The notes beneath the pieces were generated by a model that was not told the DNA's origin, searched no databases, and was given only the letters and a program-made list of their open reading frames with translations. A DNA stretch of 64,000 bases from contig CM047430.1 in assembly GCA_026168455.1 (NCBI GenBank), positions 28,425,237 to 28,489,236 of the forward strand, given 5' to 3'. How positions within the stretch are numbered: position 1 is the stretch's first letter; every line of letters starts with the position of its first letter. The position numbers and the translations under genes were made by a program. Source of the DNA: Theocolax elegans (Eukaryota; Arthropoda; Insecta; Hymenoptera; Cerocephalidae). Of the stretch, positions 39,738-51,900 are shown one piece after another.

Positions 39738-40831
39738 TATTTTTTCATCGGTAAATTTGATTTCTTTATTTAGCTTGCGCGTACTGAATTTCATCTAGGG
39801 GTGTGGATCCGTTTGATTGCGCTTGAGAGAGGACTAAGGTTTTTAATGGGCCTTCAAAGAAAGTTTATTTTGCGTACCGACTTTCTACTTACTATCTGAT
39901 TCAATTGCTTTGTTGTTACGATGATATCGTTGTGTTTCCAATTCAATTAAATAACGATCGGCTATAGCTTCTACACATCCATTCGTTATTATTTCGTGAT
40001 CGTGTCTCGATCACATTGTTAAGTATTAATTAAAATACGTTCATAAAATTATCAAATGCGACGACTCAATTTCATTTTTATTTACCATATAATTTTTTAA
40101 TTACTCACGCGTATAGGAGCAAAAAATAAAACGATAGAAAGATTAACATTTGCGTATCGATTTTTGTATTTGGAAAGCATCCAATCCTGGCTGGTAAAAC
40201 GATTTGTTTTTTTACTTTTTTATGGCGCGAAAGAAAAATGAAATAATTTTGAATGATGAGAACGAGTATGTGTAAGTAAAGACGTATAATGGATGAATAG
40301 GTAAGGACACGGAGCGAGCGAGCGCGCATCGTTCACCGCGGCGCAGTGTTTAGGGCAGCATTCTCCGAGTTCCGGGGTTGTCTAAACAATATTTAGAAAA
40401 GTCACCACTAGATGACGAAGCAAATGTAGCGGTGGCAACGGCAGTACCGGCCAGGAACGGTAGCGTCGCTGAGCCGCGCTCGCATTCTCACAGCCCGGTT
40501 TTTCCATTGTGCCCGCGAGCATCTCCCCCTTCGGCACTTTGCGACCCCAAAATCCGAAGGGCGCTGCAACACTCCCCACATACGCGTACATATCCCCTGT
40601 TTGCCGAGCCACCGGTAATGGCTGTCGTAGATCGCATTAGCCGAAACACGCTATGAATTTGAAAACACCACCGGTATATATTCCGTTCATTGCTACCGGG
40701 AGATCGAAAACTACCGAGCCTCTCGACGACGACAAATTCATTTCGCGCATTTGAATTATCGCCTCGGCGAAGAAGGACAGCCAAATTTATGTGGCGCGCT
40801 CTCGCTCGCCGTTCGGGAAACCTTACTATCT

Positions 40832-40872
<41 letters not shown>

Positions 40873-41807
40873 CCTTTCTTCCTCTTCTTCTGCCTCGGCT
40901 TTCAAAACACGCGCCGCCCGATGTAATACGTAAACAAATACTTCTCGAGATTAATTCATCATTCCATTTTGCAAGTGCGCTTGGAACAACCTGTGATTTA
41001 CGGCTCCTCGGTCTAACCGGACTTTACGGTAAATTAACCGCTTCTTTACGAACAATATTCCAAATCGTACAAAGATGCCTTTTATCGGTTCAAAGAAAGA
41101 TAATGGTTACGCCGGGTATGCGTATACCTTCGAGATGATTAAACGACCGAATGTCAGATCGTTATCTGCAAATGTAGATATAATTTAAATTGTCTTTTTT
41201 ATATTAATCCCTAGTACGTCGATAAGAATACGTGCAAATTTTAATCTTTTATCTCTTTAATCTATGTATATTATATGTATACATATATATATATATATGT
41301 ATAGCATCAAAATAGAAAGTTTCCAATAATTCTTATCGTGCCTACAAATTTGGCATGACGATACACCATGTACAACGTGAAACATGCACTTCATTTAAGC
41401 CAGTTAACATCGAGCTTTTTTTGTCAAAGAGCTGAAAATATGTTGGAAGCAACTGACGAGCCTTGGTAAGAATACATGTACGTGGGATGAGAGATTCTGA
41501 TTGGACTAGTTAATGGCTAATGATCACTTTTCATTTCGCAAATTACTGGTCACTATGTTTTCCCATAATACGATTGTGCGTCCGCATCGTGACTTTCGAT
41601 CTTGAGTACGTTATAATAGCAATCTGCATGCACTGACATTCGCATTATGTTCGATCGCGGGAGCGCGCGCGAAAGAGAGAGAGAGAGAGAGAGAGAGATA
41701 AACGCCTCGAACACATGGGCCGGCGAATGGACGAAGTAAGCGTGTGTACCACGTTGTCGGCAACATGAAAGCCCGCCCGTGAAAGTGCACGGCGATTGTG
41801 TTCGCTT

Positions 41808-41810
<3 letters not shown>

Positions 41811-41838
<28 letters not shown>
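41811..41838. repeat. (CT)14 microsatellite, with a GA partner 110 bp to the left
   Basis: CT at 41811-41838 and GA at 41674-41698 are complementary, so the 165-bp interval could fold into a stem of about 25 bp if transcribed. Confidence 0.85.
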
Positions 41839-41843
<5 letters not shown>

Positions 41844-44800
41844 TTTCTCTCTGTCTCCCTCACTTGCTCCTGGTGGAGAGGGAGGTTGTTTTGCTCTGTA
41901 CTCCCTTTCTTACGCGGCTACCGCGTGCCAATAAATACCGAGTTCGGTTGACCCTTTCGCGATGATACTTTAGTCCTGCAATCGAGATTCCGATTAGAAA
42001 ATCTTATAAATACTTTATTTGCGAGGATAGAAATATTCGCATGCTACCATTTTCATAATCGTTCATTTTTAATTGCCCGTATGTTGTATAAATTTAAGTT
42101 GCTATACTTATGTTATAATCATCACATTTGGAATAAATGCTTTCAATTGTCAGCTTTTAATACATTTATATAGTAGAATTTCAAAACTGGTTCCCAGTAC
42201 AATGAGAGCCACTGCACAAACGCGGCCTTAACCCCCTCCCCTCACCACCACTCTCTGAAACCCATCTCAAAGACCCTCTCCACTTTCGATTCTACCGCAC
42301 AATCGACTTCATTGTTTCACGTTACATGAACTGAAAAAAAAACAAACAACCAGCGGTCCAGCTAACAGAAGAAACCGACACTCGACTGCTATGATGTATA
42401 ATCGTTGTACAACGTGATTTTTAATTAAGAAATATAATATTACAGTTGTGTCAAAGCAATGGTCATCACGCGTATATTACATGTTTACGCATTTTGATGT
42501 TATACCGAAATTCTAAATAATAATTATAAAGCATTCGCGATTCTTAATTAAAAACTGTAATAATGACAATTATAATTACGTTCTTTCTTTGTCTCCCTCG
42601 TCATACAGTCATCAATTTCTCGCGCATTTCTTTTTCTTTGACTTTTGGCGTGAACGAGGAAAAAATTCGAGTAGATTATGTCAACGTAAATGGTTATCTT
42701 TATTAAATATTAATTACTTTTATCGAATTCGATTTGATAATAAAATGAGAGAAGAAAAATTTATAAAATGCGATAGCGCGTTATCGTATTCGTATTAGTC
42801 GTATTCTTCGTTAGAGTATTAAAAATATTGGGAAAAAGAGTATCGCGCATACGAAAGCCAAATGATAATTATTTATTGGATTTGGTAAAAAAAAATAAAC
42901 AAAAATAAAATTAATAATTAGAAGTAACAAAGCCGTTTATCTTGCGTGTACCGATAAGTCGTTCTACGGTTACTCGAGTGCAAAGCAATTAATCATTATT
43001 AACTTGACGTAAATTTTGCGCGAAATAGACTCTGTAAAAAAGCAAAACGCTCTTCTCACATCCGTATCAAAGGAAACAAATCTGCGAGAAGTTGTCGGAA
43101 TGTGTGAAAGCTCTTGGGTGTCAACTTGTGTCATCCTTTGGGGGAGGGAACAAAACAAAAAAAGGAAGGAAGCAAATAATAATAGAGATAAGAGTAAAAG
43201 TAAAAAAGCTCTCCCGAAAATTTTGCGACTAAACAAACTAAACGTCGAGAGACATTGGCCAGCTGAGTTAGCAAGTTGTAACTGTATCAAGTTAGCCGTG
43301 ACATGACCGCGCATAAATCACTCCTGCGGCTCGCGTGGCTCGAACCGCACCGGTCGAAACGCACATTCGCGCGCATATCCGAAAGTATCGGACGCGCTCG
43401 GAAGAATTTCGATGCGATCGTGAAACCAGCCAGGCTATTATCGAGGTGCGATAAGATGCGTAACCGGGAGATGTATGCATTCATTTTTTCTCTCTTTCTC
43501 TTCTTTATCGTTAATTGCTTCCTCGATAATGATAGCAATGTTGCCCGAATCTTTGAATTTTGCGATTGGGACGATAAAATTATTAATAACCTGTGTGCGT
43601 GCTTCGTTTCATTTGCACAGATTTCTTATGATGATCACAATGCTGCTTTTATTTGGTGAATACCGTTTTTCGGATTACACGGCCGTACACTTGTAGAACG
43701 GATAAATGGTGTAAACATTCGCATTTAATATAATTGCTTACTTACTTATAAATCCGCGTTTCGAAGCAAAATAACACTCTACGTTGCATATTCACTAAAT
43801 ACATTAAAACTTATTTTTGGGCTATTCGAACAATATGTTTTTATTTTATTTTATTTTTAACTATCAACAATCAATCATCTTAAGCTTTAAATTAATATAA
43901 AAAGTAAAGATGCGTAATAATCGACAAGAAATTGTTATACTTTTTATATTACATCTACAAACAATATCTTAAGTTTGTCAAACTTTTTAAAGAATCTTTT
44001 TGATTTCTAACTGTACATTAATTGTGTAGATATATTAACGAGGGGATAGGGAGGACATTTGAAAGATATGAGCGAAAAGCTTCAGATTTTACGAAATTAT
44101 GTCATTAGTTCAAGGGGCATTCCGTACACCAGGCAATCAATTACCACTTCGAGAAAAAGTTTGAACGAAATGATGAAATCCTCTCACAGAAACGGCAATG
44201 ATCAAATTAGACGACGAGCCGTCCATAAGAGAATCGGTGCTTTGTGTCTCTCTGAGGGGTTGCTGCTCGATAAAAAACGAAATTTCCGATGCATAAGTGG
44301 ATGACGAGCGAGCGAGAGAGAGAGAGAGAGAGAGAAGGAGGGTAGCTGATTCAATCACGATAATTCGCCGGAATGAAATTTACCAGCGAGTTTCGTCGAA
44401 GCGGATGCGTATAAGGGATGATGCTCTTACGTGTCCTCCTTTTACTCGGGGTGCCAATCTAATAATATCAATTGACTCCGGGCGCGGTCGAAGCGAATGC
44501 TCGATTTGCGGTCGGCGAGCGCTAGCTTTCTCCTTTTTCTGCGCGCCGATCGCTTTACGCTCGGTCGCGCTATGATTTCATTTATCATTTCGCCGGACTC
44601 GATCGATAAATTTTCTCGGGTTAATGTTTCAATTAAGAGGAATCGCTAAACCGTGTGACGTTGATAAAATAACGTTTCTTATTTCCCTAATAAGTATTTA
44701 GATTTGTCTTGGACAAATTTATCAATATCAAGATAGAGTTAATTTATAAATTCAACATATCTTATACAGTATATAGGTTACAAAAGTTAAAGAATCAATA

Positions 44801-44871
44801 TATCATTTTGTATATTTGTTGACGCAAGTATATATATAGATCATTGATCCATACTAGTGGATGAGAACTGT

Positions 44872-45114
44872 TCATCCTATATATTTTAAGAAAATTACTA
44901 TTCTCACTTTCGTTGTACATGTTTCCCCATCCGGTGCAAAGTGCAAAGGATTCATTTTTAGATCTTCCGGCTCCATTAGAAAATTAATGTTTGCAGGATT
45001 CAATGTAAAATGAAAGTTGAATGTTATAGAGAAACCGCTGATGGCAATGTTATAATAACGAGTCAAAAATGCGGAAAACCCGTGATGTCCTTGTGCTACG
45101 ATAAATCTCGTCAC
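44872..45114 (-). other. Unrecognised open frame followed by a donor-like site
   Basis: This frame of about 80 codons in AT-rich sequence includes NPANINFLMEPEDLKMNPLH and FAPDGETCTTK, with a balanced amino-acid mix. A gtgaga donor-like sequence follows the Lys of CTTK, near 44904 on the minus strand. The frame begins with GTG, not ATG, so if real it would be an internal exon. I recognise no domain. It may be a chance ORF or a decayed exon. Confidence 0.15.
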
Positions 45115-46829
45115 TAATCCGAGCCGTGCGTCTTATTCGGGTGACTCGCGTCGCGAAAATTCCCGCGTCTCTCGTGCTTCTGGGCGCGAAATTTACGAGG
45201 CCGAAACAAAGCTTGCACCTCGGTGAATCACGTCTCTTTGCGTCTCTCCTCGTAGCCTTTTTATTTTTACTTTTTTCTCCGTCCGCCCAGCCGCAGGTCA
45301 TTTTGCATCTTGATCTTGACGATGGGTACGCGACGTCTCACGGCTCGTGCGACTTGATCGCGGTCCAAGTAAAATATCTGAGACTTTATCACCGCGAGCG
45401 GCGCCTTCGTTTCGACTTCTTTTTTGCCTAAGCTTTCCCACGTATAATACACACTCGTTAACAAAGCTCGAGCTCTTTGTTGTTAAGAAGCGCCGTAGCT
45501 TTGATGACTGATCGGGGCGCCGAGAAACTGGTACACCCTTCTTGTCGTTGGCATCATTCGCGCATTCACTTTGATGATGCAGCTCCTGAGTGCCGACGAA
45601 CGACAAACTCCCTTATAGTCTATCCTTCCCTTTCATTTTCAATTTTACGTAATTCCTAAGGTTTGCATAACTATGTCTTCTCAAACACTGAGTGATGCCT
45701 ATTTTTCACATTATCTTTAAAATCATATTTTGTTGGCATAAATAATATTTTTTAAAATCTGTTCCAAGTGGATAAAACATTGAATATCTGTAAAATATTG
45801 TAATTTCACTTGAGTATTCTCGTCGTGTAGTTAGTCATATATATATATATATACATATATCTGTCGGTAAAATTACACGAAGCATTTAATTAAATAAATA
45901 CAGTTTATCGTAGGTATATCGTACATTGTAAATATTGCATTTAATACACGAAACGCGGTGATAATATAGCTCTGCGCATGTTGTCTAATTTTAATATTTC
46001 CGTAATGTTAGCAAGTGTAAGAGTATTTAGATGAAGAAAAATTTCACTCTCGATTCCAATGTTCTGGAGAAGTAGATAACAGTATACATATAATTTACGG
46101 CATATGTGTATGCACCGAATTTATGGTAGGTATATATTAAAGATATTGATAAAGTTGAATGAATAAATAAAAGGTACTGTCAGTGTACAAGTCAATGTAA
46201 AGTGAGGCGTTACCGTAAAAATGTATCGAGTCCGGAAGTTATTATTAAATGAATAAGTTGGGTCGTTCATTAAATAAAATCCCCGAAGCCTGAAAGTATA
46301 ATTCGAATTCAATTGCCGATGGTCTATAACGTAGTATAATTCACACTCTCCTCTGATTAATGAAATCTGGTGAGTTCGTCGAGTGTTTTCCCCGAGGAAT
46401 ACACCGAAGCACTCTTAACGCGTAGGTACATCTATATACATATAGGCGCGTGGATTGCCAGTCGTAGCGAGTGGTGCGAGGCTGACTGGTACCGGTCGCG
46501 GCACAGATTTCAAAGTTAATTTTCGGGGGAAGCCCCGTCAGTCATCTCTTTCTCTTCTCTCTTCGTCTTTCTCACCCCATCGCTATAGAACGCTTATGCA
46601 GGCACACCCTCTAAGCCTCGGCTATTATTTCGACATGTTGCGCGCATTGTCGATCTATACCTACACCCAAGCGCAGAGAGAGAGAGAGGGAGAGAGGTCG
46701 TGGTAACGCGCCACGCATGGACGGATAGGCCGAGTGCCAGATGGGTGACTGATGCGACTCCCGGCAACTTCACTACCCTCCTGTACGTGTCTACGCGTGT
46801 GTTGGTACGCCCGCCCATCCAGTCGGCCT

Positions 46830-46879
46830 TCTCTCTCTCTCTCTCTATCTCTCGCTCTCTCTCTCTCTCTATCTCTCTT
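46830..46879. repeat. Imperfect (CT)n microsatellite
   Basis: A CT run with single A and G interruptions. Confidence 0.9.
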
Positions 46880-47789
46880 CATCTCTGCGTTTCTCTGCAT
46901 TCTCGCAAAACACGAACGGTTTACCCGTGCGCGTGCGGTATTTGCCCCGCTTATTGCCTCGATCGCGCGTTTAAAAAATCATCGGTTTCGCTGCTAATGC
47001 GCACCCTCGTTTAATTCATCCAAATCTTTTACGATTCTTGGAGAGCGTTGCTTATTATCGAACACTAGTGCTACAATAACAACAATGTTGGATTTTCGAG
47101 TCTGGCCAACTTTTCATACGGTACATATACACATATACTGCAACCGAATAATGGTGGCTAAAGCTGATTATTTGTAGAAGCAACCATTTACAACGAGGAT
47201 AGCTAATACCTCCTCAAGTTAGACATAAGCACCCAAAGATAAATACAGTCCGAAAATAACTTTGGGAAAGCGAATTAATTTAATTAAATATTCTTAACGA
47301 ATTATCATAACGTACGTAAAAAATACTAAAGATGATCGAACTTAAATAAATTTAATAGTTCTGCTTATCCGCGTCTTTTTCTCAAGTTTCATTTCTATCT
47401 ATATAAACATTAATAGCTTGCACAGGTCAACGAGGAAGCGAAATAGAGGAAGAAGAAGAAGAGTGAGAGAGAGAGATAGAGAGAGAGGGAGAGAGTGGGA
47501 GGGTCAGGGGAAGGAAGGTGGGCGAGAGTGAGGGAGGCAGAGAGGAAAGGGGAAACGAGAGAGGGAGAACATTTACCGGTGTATGGGAGAGAAGGAGAGA
47601 AAGCGTTGGTTAGGCGGCAACCAAACGAACCGGACGAATACACGAAAAGAGACAGAGACGCGCCAGCCTTGATACTAGACAGTCGCGCGAGCTGAGGCTT
47701 CGATTTTTCGTTACTTTTCTTCGTTTTAAGCTACTTACGATTTATGCGTGTATTTATTACGAGATTATTCTCTCACATTACATTCAGCT

Positions 47790-47872
47790 ATGCAGTTTCG
47801 TGATTTTGGTACGACTTTGGAAAGCGAACGAAGATATTTATTATTCTCTGCTGCCAATATTTTATTTCATTA
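47790..47872 (+). other. Candidate 5' exon of the nested small gene
   Basis: An ATG at 47790 opens a frame of 27 codons (MQFRDFGTTLESERR then YLLFSAANILFH) that runs into gtaagtat at 47873, a near-perfect donor. If spliced to the acceptor at 48579, the leftover TA plus the first base A of the next exon makes a stop codon. The piece would then be a short upstream ORF ending just before the ATG at 48585. This is speculative. It may equally be a chance donor. Confidence 0.2.
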
Positions 47873-48096
47873 GTAAGTATCATCTATACCTCTATCTCTA
47901 CATTCAACCTCCTGAAAATGATCTAGCTTGTCGTTCAGAGCTTAGAACTCCTATTTTTGTGCCGTTGAGGCGTTAATAAGTTAACACAATCAAATATCCA
48001 TTTTGTTTACGTAATCACTTTCACTTTCCTTGAATTATAATTTTTCGAATTTCCTCCGGTGTACGTTACGAATTAATCGAGATCCTATAATACCTT

Positions 48097-48323
48097 CTAA
48101 AAACTCGGTAACAAAATTAAGACAACCGAATTAGTAATATCATTTATTGGTTCTTTCTTAATGACAACATCAGCAAAACTAAGACCTTCGAACGTCTTGA
48201 TTTGTTTGACGATATCTTTTGTGGAATTCGGATTTAAAGTATATTCCATAGCTAGGTATCGTATACTACATTTTTTATACAAATATTTCATTAGTTGCGA
48301 ATTGTCGATTCGAACAACATTTC
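48097..48323 (-). pseudogene. Possible decayed or chance minus-strand ORF, head to head with the nested gene
   Basis: On the minus strand, a 64-codon ATG frame (48291 to 48097) reads MKYLYKKCSIRYLAMEYTLN, then a stretch including KTFEGLSFADVVIKKEP. Just upstream, one base out of frame, another open piece reads DISADDKAFHALKCC and SNRQFATNEIFV before a stop. One lost base in the overlapping region would join them, as in a frameshifted gene. I recognise no family. The opposite strand is also open (73 codons, hydrophobic), which weakens the case. It lies about 290 bp from the start of the + strand small gene. Confidence 0.2.
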
Positions 48324-48584
48324 AGTGCATGGAAAGCTTTATCGTCAGCACTTATATCGCATCAGCTCTATTTTTATTCTAAGTTTTCTCATCTAAAGAT
48401 AGAAACAAGTAACGTACAATTTAACCGTTCTCGTTTTAAGAATTCGTAGGTATCTACTCATTACAAAAATTGATTGCTCCATATCTGGTTTTGGACGACT
48501 AAACCATTGTGGTATCGTTAGAAATTTATCGATTAGAGAAATCTCCTATATCTCCTATATAGTCAACCTTTTTTTACAGACAAT

Positions 48585-48935
48585 ATGAGTGGGGTATCCG
48601 ATGAGACTATCCATAATGTGTCCGAAAAATTGCAGGACTTACATTTGGAAAAAGATAAGCCGCAAGATATGCATTGCACGAAACTCGAAGATCGAACTTT
48701 CGTAACGCCTTTTACTAAGCTTTCATCGGCATCTGAAACTCTGGAAGAAGTATTTGACGAGAACGACGATCTATTTTCTAAGGTAATGGATGCGTTACCT
48801 GTTGAAAGACCAAATTCGGAAGATTTAAGTATCGATGAAGTATGGGCCCTCACGCAACGCGATCTCGATGAAATTCAAGCAACTTTGTCTACGCTTCGAG
48901 AATCGAACGAGGACACTGAGAATAAAATGAATTAA
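48585..48935 (+). CDS. Small acidic protein of unknown function, nested in the presumed hth intron
   Basis: This is a complete 116-codon ORF from ATG 48585 to TAA 48935. The exon starts right after a strong acceptor (eight-T tract, then acag, ending 48579), so at least one upstream exon is likely. A poly(A) signal lies 47 nt after the stop. The protein is rich in Asp, Glu, Ser and Leu, with few aromatics. It has likely helical segments near residues 8-22 (TIHNVSEKLQDLHLEK) and 80-108 (SIDEVWALTQRDLDEIQATL). No signal peptide, membrane segment, Cys/His cluster or catalytic motif is visible. I do not recognise the family. The codon mix and the matching gene signals make it much more gene-like than other ORFs here. 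Whether it really lies inside hth depends on hth continuing past the window. Confidence 0.65.
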   Translation: MSGVSDETIHNVSEKLQDLHLEKDKPQDMHCTKLEDRTFVTPFTKLSSASETLEEVFDENDDLFSKVMDALPVERPNSEDLSIDEVWALTQRDLDEIQATLSTLRESNEDTENKMN

Positions 48936-48981
48936 TATCTACAAATCAGTCATTAAATTTAAGATATAAGTTTTTTCAACA

Positions 48982-48987
48982 AATAAA
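48982..48987 (+). terminator. Poly(A) signal of the nested small gene
   Basis: AATAAA lies 47 nt after the TAA at 48935 and is followed within about 10 nt by a T-rich tract (catttttttattt). Spacing and order fit a compact gene end. Confidence 0.6.
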
Positions 48988-48990
48988 TCA

Positions 48991-51900
48991 TTTTTTTATT
49001 TAAAGAAATACAGCATTGTGCGAACATAATTTTTTATAGTCTAAATAAATGAATTAATTAACAATCCAATTGTCACTGCTAAAACATTTTTTTGGTTGCA
49101 ATACAGTTTCTCTTTAGAACAAAGTCGCATTACTATCAATGAAGAAAATGTTATTACAGCTATACTTATTGATATTACTACAAATCAATCGGCTAAAATT
49201 GATTTGATATATATATATATATCAATTTTACAATACAGTTTTTACACTCAAGAAAAATTCTTGTCTCCCATAACACAGTATTTTATTGAATGTAATATTT
49301 CTTGAAAAAAATATTTTCTTCTCTTTGATGATATATTTCTTTGACTGATAGAAGCACTTTACCGATTTCAATTTTATTTGACATATGTTATTATGTATAC
49401 GTTAAATTTCATGCGTACTTGTGTTTGTTAGGATATTAATTACACTCGCTCATTTTGACTTGTTTCATATTTTTTACATTTAATTTAAGATATTATTAAA
49501 AGCCGTTAAATATTACCTATAACGCTTAGTATAAATTGGTTTCTTACAAATTGTTATTGCTCATAAGTGTTTGAAGAAATATACAACTTTCTTTTCCTTA
49601 TATATAGACTCAAAAAGTGAAGTTATTCACAAGCATTTACGAGTTTATGTAATTATGGCACTTTGCGGATGTTCGAAGATATGCGTGATAGCTAAATTCT
49701 AGTGTATACAAAATTTAATAAATGTTATTTTTACAATAAAGATGTGCCTTTTAAAAAAAATAATTTTTTTTTCACCTATAGAAATATTACCTTCTTCAAT
49801 ATGTCGTTCCTAAAAGATTTACATTATCTTGATTGAAAGACATATATTTTTAAATAGACATAATATTACCTTATATTAAATAACACTTCATTAAATTACT
49901 TTATAATTTAATTGTGATAGATCAAAGAAAAAATAAATATTTTGATACGAAAGAAATAATTCTTTGTTTTCTCTGATTGAAAGATAATGACGTTGATTAA
50001 AAAATATGTGAAGATGTTGGTATCATCCCTTTATCAGGATTCATAGATGCTTTAAATGCAGATTAAACGCGATAATTCGCGGTTTAATAAAGTTCGTAGC
50101 TTGTAAAAAATAATAATTTAATAATATAAAAAAATATAATTTGTTACCCCATGATCGAAAACGTAAAAGTTACCAAACTCTTTATGGAATCTAGCGTGGA
50201 AACAACGATACAATAAGAAATAAAGATCGCTTGGTGCGCAACAGTGCTCGGGAAAGGCAAGGGTATAGAGTATACCGTAGAGGAAAAGAAAAGGCAAACC
50301 TAGCCAACACCTTCGCAGGGTGAGCGTAACCCGGACAAAGACTCGAGAGCGTATCAAGACCGGGCACCCCCAGGGTGTACGCGAATAATGACGTAACAAT
50401 GGCCGACCGGTGTATCTCCCTGCGAAAGCACAACGAAGAGGGGGTGAGAGATCGCAGGGGGTTCCGGTCCCGCGGAGCGAGCGCCCATGCCGGGCTAAAC
50501 CGATTACGCGGTGCGACGCCGTGGCAAACATCCACTGACAGTCATCCGTGGTAACGATGTTTTCAAAAACAATATCCACGTGTCGGGAAGGGCGTTCGCT
50601 CCGCGGTTTATTATACCTCACCACTCTGCACTTGTTCTCGACCGCCGCGGGTCTTTTTTACTTTTGTTTTTATTTCGGGCTCTTCTGGTACGATAATACC
50701 CGGCTGATTGCATCGATTGTATTGAAAATCTCGATCCTCTGCTGCTTTCGAGCAAAGGGTGGCTCACTCGACAACTCATTGTGTTTCTTATTTTTGTCTA
50801 CACCATTTGCTTGCCAACCGCGATTATCGATCTTATCTCTACAATATTTGAAGATGTAGGGCACTCAAATGGTTCTTTATATACAATGATTAAAATTAAC
50901 TGTATTAAAGGAACTTGTTGAATCTTAAAATAATGTGTTTTTGACAAATCCTAATGATCAAGCTCTCGCATTTGTTCTTAACAATACATACATACATTTT
51001 TTCAAATTTTTGAATTTGTGATTTTTATGAAATTCTTAGATTATAAATTATACACAAGTTTTATCTTTATTTTAAATTTTATCTTAAAACACTGATTTTT
51101 CTTGATAATGTATGTCCAGTTTTTTCATAATTAGTAAACTACATTTATTAATTTGTTTAGATTTTCAATTGAATATCTTAAACGCAACTTTTTAATTGGA
51201 ATGTGTTGATCGTGGTAATGCGGGTCTAATATCCTCATAAATAAAGTAAAGATCGTTCGATTGAATTCAAAAGTGAACTGGAACAAGAAAGTTAATTCGA
51301 TGAGCTAAAATAAGCACCAACTGGCAAGTTGTAAAATCCTTTAAATAATAAAATCCATCCCGTAGGAGTTATTCTCCACCCGTGATAATCATGAATTCGT
51401 AACGACATTAGGAGTCGCGCTTTCCACGATCCGTCTTCGTCCGATTCCCTCACCATCGTCTGTTAATTAAATTCTTAGGGCGTGTTGTAACTAAGCGAAG
51501 CCTCGTTCCCTGTAATACGTTTGAAAGCATTCTGCTGCAGCTTTAAGAATCACTCGCAGCTCTCTTCGTTCCCTCTCTTCCAGAATCATTGGTATTTTCG
51601 AAATATTATTCACGATCTGTCTGTGTGCATGTGCGCGTGTGTAGTGAGTTGTTCTTTAGAGCGATAGGAAACAGGTATAGGTGACTCGAAAGAATCTCGG
51701 TGGACTCGTAAACGCACGAGGCACTCGTTTCACACCCTATCTAATCAGCGTAATAGTATGCTTTACGCATATACAGGGATAATCAAACAATCAGCGCGCC
51801 TTCCAAACTACTTCCGGCCATTGTCTCAATCGGTTTCTCCAAAAACCCCAAAATTATCCTTCTCGAAGTGGTTTACAACATTTCGATAACCACTGGTCTA

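Larger units (their letters stand above)
36501..47789. other. Presumed hth intron, no gene recognised
   Basis: CT/GA microsatellites lie at 36816-36862, 38066-38099, 40841-40866, 41674-41698, 41811-41838 and 46830-46879, with a CT-TA compound repeat at 38438-38467. Two unrecognised ORFs, 44059-44304 (+) and 44872-45114 (-), have a more protein-like composition than the rest. They lack a family match, and their listed starts are not ATG. Confidence 0.5.

Noticed and set aside
50118..50624. Minus-strand ORF of 168 codons
   Set aside because: Open because the islet is GC-rich. Composition is Arg/Leu/Cys-heavy with no domain, and other frames are also open.
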